A stretch of DNA of 64,000 bases from assembly GCF_029892565.1 (NCBI RefSeq), contig NZ_JARXVH010000004.1, positions 744,001-808,000 on the forward strand. The letters are read 5' to 3'. The stretch comes from Streptomyces pseudovenezuelae. GTDB taxonomy: Bacteria; Actinomycetota; Actinomycetes; Streptomycetales; Streptomycetaceae. A program made the position numbers and the translations under genes. Below the pieces are notes generated by a model. It saw only the letters and a list, made by a program, of their open reading frames with translations, made no database searches and had not been told where the DNA came from. How positions within the stretch are numbered: the first letter of the stretch is position 1; each line of letters begins with the position of its first letter. Below are positions 59,081-64,000 of this stretch, piece after piece.

Positions 59081-60511
59081 ATGACAAGGTTCAATGAACG
59101 AACTATCGCCGGAACCCCTGGGACCACCGGAACCACCGGGGCCACTGGCGCCACCAAGCCCGCACCGCCCGCCGAGGCGCCCCCGCACCCACGGGCCACC
59201 CTCGCCCTGACCAGCGCGGCGACGGCCGTGACCCTGATGACGTACACCGCGCCGCTGGTCACGCTCCCCGAGACGGCCGCCGACCTGCACACCGCGGTCT
59301 CCGCGCAGGCCTGGCTCATCAACGGCACCCCGCTTGGCCTGGCCGCCCTCCTCCTGGTCGCCGGCAGCCTCGCCGACGACTACGGCCGCCGCCGGATCTT
59401 CCTGGCCGGCACGCTGACGCTGGGCATCACGACGGCGCTGGGCGCGCTGGCCTCGTCGACCTGGTTGTTCACGCTGGCCCGGATCGCGCAGGGCGCGGCG
59501 AGCGCGGCCGTCCTGGCGAGCAGCCTGGGCCTGCTGGTGCACGCCTTCCCGACCGCGCGGGGGCGACTGCACGCGACGGGCGTGTGGGGCGCGTTCGTGA
59601 GCGGCGGCATCGCGGTGGGCCCGGTGGTGGCGGGCGCGATAGGCAACTGGCGACTGGCCTACGTCGTCCTGGGCGCGGCGGCCCTGCTGGTGGCGGCCCT
59701 GGCGACCCGACCACTGGCGGAGTCCCGCTCACCGCGAGGTGGCCGCCCGGACATCCCGGGCGCCCTGACCTTCGGCTTGGCACTGGTCGCACTGGTAGCG
59801 GCACTCACGCTGGGCAGAGACGGCTGGCTGCGCCCACAGGTGGGCCTCCTGCTCCTCGCGACGGTGGCCCTGCTGGCCGTCTTCACCCGCCTGGAAACCC
59901 GTGCGGCCACCCCCATGATCGACCTGTCCCTCCTCCGCCACCGCCGTTTCCTGGCGTCCTCCGCGGGCGGCCTGTTCACGGGGCTCGCGGTGATCGGCCT
60001 GTTCAGCTTCATGCCGACCGTGTTCCAGCAGACGCTCGGTCTGTCCGCGATGGACACGGCCTGGCTGCTCCTGCTCTGGTCGGGCCTGTCCTTCGCCGTC
60101 GCCCTCCAGGCCAAGCGCCTCGCCGGCCGCGTCCCGGCCCGCCCCCAACTCGCCCTGGGCTTCGCCCTGCACGCGGTCGGCGTCCTCACCATGCTCGGCG
60201 CGATCGACTCGGGCTCCTGGCAACGCCTGCTCCCCGGCCTGATCCTCAGCGGCCTGGGCAGCGGCCTCCTCAACGCGGCGCTCCCCCTACTGGCGGTGGA
60301 CTCGGTCCCGGCGGCCCGTGCGGCGATGGGCTCAGGCGCGCAGCAGACGCTGCGGTATATCGGGTCCTGCGCGGGGGTTTCGCTGACCATCGCGCTCGTC
60401 ACGTCTTCGGGTGGGGGGATCGGGCACGGGACGAATGTGGCGATGGTGGTTTCGGCGGTGTTGTCCGTGGGGGCGGCGGTGAGTGTGCTGGTGTTGCGGG
60501 AGCGGGCGTGA
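59081..60511 (+). CDS. MFS drug-type exporter (EmrB/DHA2-like)
   Basis: A 476-residue transporter. A Gly/Thr-rich low-complexity N-terminus (residues 12-30) precedes 12-14 transmembrane helices. The loop motif GSLADDYGRRRIF (motif A) and the GVWGAFVSGGIAVGPVVAG motif C mark a drug/H+ antiporter. Ejects an unknown toxic compound, probably one sensed by the HxlR regulator. Confidence 0.9.
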   Translation: MTRFNERTIAGTPGTTGTTGATGATKPAPPAEAPPHPRATLALTSAATAVTLMTYTAPLVTLPETAADLHTAVSAQAWLINGTPLGLAALLLVAGSLADDYGRRRIFLAGTLTLGITTALGALASSTWLFTLARIAQGAASAAVLASSLGLLVHAFPTARGRLHATGVWGAFVSGGIAVGPVVAGAIGNWRLAYVVLGAAALLVAALATRPLAESRSPRGGRPDIPGALTFGLALVALVAALTLGRDGWLRPQVGLLLLATVALLAVFTRLETRAATPMIDLSLLRHRRFLASSAGGLFTGLAVIGLFSFMPTVFQQTLGLSAMDTAWLLLLWSGLSFAVALQAKRLAGRVPARPQLALGFALHAVGVLTMLGAIDSGSWQRLLPGLILSGLGSGLLNAALPLLAVDSVPAARAAMGSGAQQTLRYIGSCAGVSLTIALVTSSGGGIGHGTNVAMVVSAVLSVGAAVSVLVLRERA

Positions 60512-60518
60512 GGGGCGG

Positions 60519-60868
60519 TCAGTCCAGCGACGCCAGCCGGTCTCCGGGTACCAGCGCGCCGGCCGTCTCGCCGGCCAGGGTGACCTTCCCGGAGTGGACG
60601 GTGTCCAGCTGCTCGACGCTCTTCCCGTACCACTCGATCCTCTCCAGGCGCGGGTAGCGCGGACTCCGTTCACCAGGACCGGCCCGGTGACCTCGTCGGC
60701 GCCCGATACGTAGGCGGCCCAGCGGAGTTCGTCGCAGGCGGAGAGGACGGGGGGTGCCTCGTCGGCCGCCGGCCGGTGCGACAGTCGGGCTCTCTCCTGC
60801 TCGATGTCCCCTGTCTCGTGAAACACGACAGCGCCCGCCCCACCCGCCGCGAAGATCACCAACGGCAA
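60519..60868 (-). pseudogene. Frameshifted gene for a small exported protein
   Basis: The first part encodes PLVIFAAGGAGAVVFHETGD and continues to DEVTGPVLVNGVR. The second part, RYPRLERIEWYGKSVEQL to LASLD-stop, lies in another frame. The break is at the GCGC of 60657-60660; removing one GC dinucleotide would restore a single frame of about 115 residues. The gene follows the class E sortase on the same strand. The start is unclear (TTG at 60868). Sequencing error cannot be excluded. Confidence 0.7.
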
Positions 60869-60878
60869 CCGGAGCGTA

Positions 60879-61670
60879 CTAAGCCCGCGGCCGCACAGAC
60901 ACCAACTTCCCCCACACCACCAGCCGATACCGGGACGTGTACTCCGGCGTGCAGGTGGTGAGGGTGATGTAGTAGTCGGGCTCGGAGTACCCGTACCTGG
61001 GCTTCACGAGGGAGCGCGGGACGGCCCGGATCACCCCGGAGTCCCGTGCCGACGTCTGTGGCAACCCCTTGTCCACGACATACGTGTACGTCGCTTCCGC
61101 CGTCTCCACCTTCACAACATCCTTGGCCCGCAGCCGGTTGATGTACCGGAAGGGCTCGCCGTGAGTGTTGCGGTGCCCGGCGAGGGCGAAGTTGCCTGCC
61201 TGGCCGGGCTGTTGGGTGCCGCGGTAGTGGCCGACGTACCCCTTGTTGAGGACGTTCTGCTTGCTGACGCCCTCGGCGACGGGGACGCGGAGGCCGAGGC
61301 GGGGGATGGTGAGGACGGCGTAGGCCTGGGACCAACTGGGTGTGGGCTGTCGGGTGTTGGCGGCAGTACGGCGATCAGCACCGCCGGCACCGGCGCCGGC
61401 CCGGTCGCTCGGCGACGTGGACGGGACGGACGTATCACCGGAGCCGCCACCGTCCCCCAACCCGCCCCCGTCCCCCCACTCCCGCTCCAGGGCCTCCACC
61501 TTCCGTTCGGCCCCGCGTCGGGCCTCCCGGTTCGTCCACCACAGTTGGTGTACGACGAGAAGGAGCAGCACCACCCCCACGGTGACGAGGACTTCACCCC
61601 CGCCCCACCACACGCGCCGGCGCCGCGCACTCCGCCGCCGGCTGCTGTGCTGCACAACGGGAACGCGCAT
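60879..61670 (-). CDS. Class E sortase
   Basis: A 263-residue membrane-anchored transpeptidase (transmembrane about 27-45), with a Gly/Ser linker before the catalytic domain. Catalytic residues are H166 (LAGHRNTHG), C240 (TLTTCTPEY) and R247 (SRYRLVVWG). Class E sortases anchor LAXTG proteins such as long chaplins; the LARTG protein at 51325-52107 is a candidate substrate. AGGAGG precedes the ATG at 61670. Confidence 0.9.
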   Translation of the reverse strand: MRVPVVQHSSRRRSARRRRVWWGGGEVLVTVGVVLLLLVVHQLWWTNREARRGAERKVEALEREWGDGGGLGDGGGSGDTSVPSTSPSDRAGAGAGGADRRTAANTRQPTPSWSQAYAVLTIPRLGLRVPVAEGVSKQNVLNKGYVGHYRGTQQPGQAGNFALAGHRNTHGEPFRYINRLRAKDVVKVETAEATYTYVVDKGLPQTSARDSGVIRAVPRSLVKPRYGYSEPDYYITLTTCTPEYTSRYRLVVWGKLVSVRPRA

Positions 61671-61953
61671 CCGTACGCACACCTCCTACGCGCAGCTCCT
61701 GCGCACACCTCGCCCGCCCGGCCGCCCGCACGATAGGCGCCGCCTCTTCAAGTCACCAGGCACAGGTAGCCGTTCACGCGCGGTTCGATACTTCGTACAT
61801 AGGTTTTAGAAAGGGCTGTCGCAACCCTCGACAACCCCACGCACCACACCCGATGCTTCGACGTGGCATGAACGGGACAGGCCACTACGCCGGGTTCGAC
61901 GCCGGTTCAGGGACCGGTTCGGCGAGCCCGTCGAGCGAAGCGGAGATGCAGCC

Positions 61954-63426
61954 ATGATCCGACGCAGAACCCTGCTGGCCGCAGCCGGCGGCAGCCTCCT
62001 CGGCAGCGCCCTCGCGACCGGCACCGCACACGCGGACGCGACCGTCGCCGTCACCCCCGGTACGTCGTACGGGACTTGGGAGGGCTGGGGCACCTCCCTG
62101 GCCTGGTGGGCCAACGTCTTCGGCGCGCGCGACGACTTCGCCGACATCTTCTTCACCACCAAGTCGACGACGTACAACGGCACTTCGCTCCCCGGCCTGG
62201 GCCTGAACATCGCCCGTTACAACCTGGGCGCGTGCAGCTGGAACACGGTGAGCGGCGAGTCGATGGTCGCCTCCGCGAACATCCCGGCGTTCAAGCAGAT
62301 CGAGGGCTACTGGCAGGACTGGAACAACGAGGACCCCACCTCCTCGGCCTGGGACTGGACGGCGGACGCGACCCAGCGCGCGATGCTGGTGAAGGCGACC
62401 GCCCGCGGCGCGACCAGCGAGCTCTTCGCCAACTCCCCCATGTGGTGGATGTGTTCCAATCACAACCCGTCCGGCGCGGCCGGCGGCGGCAACAACCTCC
62501 AGACCTGGAACTACCGCCAGCACGCCTCCCACCTCGCCGCCGTCGCCCTCTACGCCAAGAACAACTGGGGCGTGAACTTCGCGACCGTGGACGCCTTCAA
62601 CGAGCCCAGCTCCAGCTGGTGGACGGCGACCGGCACCCAGGAGGGCTGCCACATGGACGCGACGGTCCAGTCCGCCGTACTGCCGTACCTGAGAAGCGAG
62701 TTGAACACCCGCGGCCTCACGGCAACGAAGATCTCCGCGTCCGACGAGACGAGTTACGACCTCGCCCGCACCACCTGGAACTCCTTCAGCTCCACGACGA
62801 AGGGGTACGTGAACCGGGTCAACGTCCACGGCTACCAAGGCTCGGGCGGACGTAGGGACTTGCTCTACACGGACGTCGTGACCACGGCCGGCAAGGCCCT
62901 GTGGAACTCCGAGAGCGGCGACAACGACGGCACCGGCTACACGATGGCCTTCAACCTCCTCTACGACTTCCGCTGGCTCCACCCCACCGCCTGGGTGTAC
63001 TGGCAGGTCATGGACCCGTCCTCGAACTGGGCGATGATCGCGTACGACGCGAACACCCTCCAGGCGGGCGCGGTGACGACGAAGTACTACGTCATGGCCC
63101 AGTTCAGCCGCCACCTGCGCCCCGGCATGAAGATCTTCGACACGGGCGTCAGTTACGCCACGGCCGCGTACGACGCGAGCGCCAAGCGCCTGATCATCGT
63201 CGCCCTCAACACCGCCACCACCGCCCAGACCCTCACCTTCAACCTCTCCAACTTCACGACGGTGACCGGCGGTTCGGGCGGTCTGGTACCGCGCTGGAAC
63301 ACGGTGACGACGGGCGGGGACCAGTACAAGGCGTACTCGGACACGTACCTGAGCGGGAAGACGGTGGCGGTGCCGTTCGCGGCGAAGGCGGTGCAGACCT
63401 TGCAGATCGACGGGGTGACGATCTAG
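61954..63426 (+). CDS. Secreted GH30-family endo-beta-1,6-galactanase
   Basis: A 490-residue Tat-exported enzyme (MIRRRTLLAAAGG signal, cleavage near AHA-DA). The acid/base Glu is in VDAFNEPSSSWW and the nucleophile Glu in LWNSESGDND, with RWLHPTAWVYWQ typical of GH30 subfamily 5 type galactanases. It would cut beta-1,6-galactan side chains of plant arabinogalactan. The promoter region carries CCGGTTC repeats (about 61898-61920) that may be regulator sites. Confidence 0.86.
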   Translation: MIRRRTLLAAAGGSLLGSALATGTAHADATVAVTPGTSYGTWEGWGTSLAWWANVFGARDDFADIFFTTKSTTYNGTSLPGLGLNIARYNLGACSWNTVSGESMVASANIPAFKQIEGYWQDWNNEDPTSSAWDWTADATQRAMLVKATARGATSELFANSPMWWMCSNHNPSGAAGGGNNLQTWNYRQHASHLAAVALYAKNNWGVNFATVDAFNEPSSSWWTATGTQEGCHMDATVQSAVLPYLRSELNTRGLTATKISASDETSYDLARTTWNSFSSTTKGYVNRVNVHGYQGSGGRRDLLYTDVVTTAGKALWNSESGDNDGTGYTMAFNLLYDFRWLHPTAWVYWQVMDPSSNWAMIAYDANTLQAGAVTTKYYVMAQFSRHLRPGMKIFDTGVSYATAAYDASAKRLIIVALNTATTAQTLTFNLSNFTTVTGGSGGLVPRWNTVTTGGDQYKAYSDTYLSGKTVAVPFAAKAVQTLQIDGVTI

Positions 63427-63548
63427 CGGGGCTGTCCGGAGGGAGCTGTCCGGCGTATCTGTCCGGAGGGAGCTGTCCGGGGTGTCTGGCTGGAGGGGGC
63501 ACGGCCGTCCGTGCCCCCTCTTCCACGGCGCCCCGACATCCCCCGGCG

Positions 63549-63839
63549 TCACTGAAGCCGAACGGTCATCTCCACGGTCACGTCGTCACCGGCCGCCAGT
63601 CCCTGCGGCTTGCGCACCGCGTTCTTCAGCGGCAGCAGATACCCGCCGTCCTTGGGAAAGAGGGACGTACCGAACACGACCTCCCCGATCCGCGCCTCCA
63701 CCGGAATCACCCCCCACCCGTACGTGGCCATGGCGGCCACCTCCCGAATGTCCTCGGACTCCTGGTCCGGCACGGGGACGAAGTAGTACGGCGCGGGCCC
63801 ACGCCACTCGATCACCTGCCCGGAGAAGACAAGACGCAT
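63549..63839 (-). CDS. DUF1905-family protein
   Basis: A 96-residue soluble protein (MRLVFSGQVIEWRGPAPYYFVPVP, then GWGVIPVEARIG and GTSLFPKDGGYLLPLKNAVRK), the standard DUF1905 pattern of a small beta-barrel. Function unknown. ATG 63839 is preferred to an upstream in-frame ATG that adds a low-complexity tail. Confidence 0.85.
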   Translation of the reverse strand: MRLVFSGQVIEWRGPAPYYFVPVPDQESEDIREVAAMATYGWGVIPVEARIGEVVFGTSLFPKDGGYLLPLKNAVRKPQGLAAGDDVTVEMTVRLQ

Positions 63840-63949
63840 GGCGCCAGTCTCCTCCCCTCCACTTCTTGGCCTCCCGCCCTCCCCTTCTCCATCGGTGCTG
63901 GCCTGCGGATATCTCTCCTTTGTCACCCGTCGGCAGTACGGTGTCCCCC

Positions 63950-64000
63950 ATGCGCCCCGACACGCCTGCCGAGAACGTCGACCACACCGCCGAAGCGGCA
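63950..64000 (+). CDS. Possible gene start running out of the window
   Basis: An ATG at 63950 opens a frame (MRPDTPAENVDHTAEAA) that continues past the window edge. Only 17 codons are visible, so no function can be given. Confidence 0.35.
   Translation, partial: MRPDTPAENVDHTAEAA

Noticed and set aside
1..64000. CRISPR array, prophage, IS element or biosynthetic gene cluster
   Set aside because: No spaced identical repeats, transposase, phage structural genes or PKS/NRPS domains were seen.

Overview
The window is high-GC actinobacterial DNA. It has strong third-position GC, dense genes with ATGA/GTGA stop-start overlaps, many GTG starts, Tat- and lipoprotein-type exported enzymes, and class E and F sortases. 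Gene content and order point to a core-chromosome segment of a Streptomyces. A GH1 glucosidase, a PAS-GGDEF-EAL protein (CdgA type), an AA10 LPMO, CslA, GlxA and a GH6 lipoprotein occur in the same order as I recall for the S. coelicolor region around SCO2798-SCO2838. That synteny is from memory and was not searched.

Layout. 1-4000: LacI regulator, a perfect LacI-type operator, GH1 beta-glucosidase and a secreted CBM2-GH18 chitinase. 4100-8300: OmpR-type response regulator and kinase, a small anchored protein, a spermidine-synthase-like protein and a primase/polymerase-like small protein. 8600-12000: NsdA-like TPR regulator, histidine phosphatase and PAP2 membrane protein. 11833-15985: a coupled three-gene operon with a Fe-S PD-(D/E)XK nuclease (Cas4/Dna2 type), an unrecognised 533-aa protein and a Dna2/Upf1-like SF1 helicase, followed by a duplicated copy of the helicase tail. 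16300-22900: small proteins, the first of three identical tRNA-Lys(CTT) genes, an M6 metalloprotease, CdgA and a luciferase-like oxidoreductase whose ribosome binding site lies in a perfect 12-bp inverted repeat. 22100-30934: a catabolic island with two Asp/Glu-racemase/maleate-isomerase-like proteins, a D-2-hydroxyacid dehydrogenase, an amidase, a DUF3830 protein, an EhuBCDA-type ABC importer and an IclR regulator. 31000-38100: DUF899 protein, tRNA-Lys, a tRNA 3' scar, an acyl-CoA synthetase whose 3' end runs into the scar, DUF3592 protein, LPMO, SPFH protein, an NlpC/P60-like protein with two peptidoglycan-binding repeats, and the third tRNA-Lys.

38121-44103: FadR-type regulator, then cslA-glxA (tip glucan synthesis) and convergent cslZ. 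44263-47453: GAF-ANTAR protein, a class F sortase with its partner exported protein, and a NagD-like phosphatase. 47585-51201: an aminophosphonate catabolism operon whose solute-binding protein has lost its export signal. 51325-58400: LAXTG-anchored protein, ROK regulator with a palindromic operator facing a Gfo/Idh/MocA oxidoreductase, a UPF0303 protein, F420-type LLM oxidoreductase, FAH-family hydrolase and a second YidC. 58484-64000: HxlR/MFS divergent pair sharing a 17-bp palindrome, a frameshifted small gene, class E sortase, GH30 endo-galactanase, a DUF1905 protein and the start of a further gene.

Two themes stand out. One is extracellular polysaccharide biology: chitinase, LPMO with a DasR-like site, CslA/GlxA/CslZ, GH1 and GH30. 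The other is several possible systems without a known description, chiefly the nuclease/unknown/helicase operon and the isomerase-amidase-DUF3830-Ehu cluster. No CRISPR array, transposase, integrase or rRNA gene was seen.
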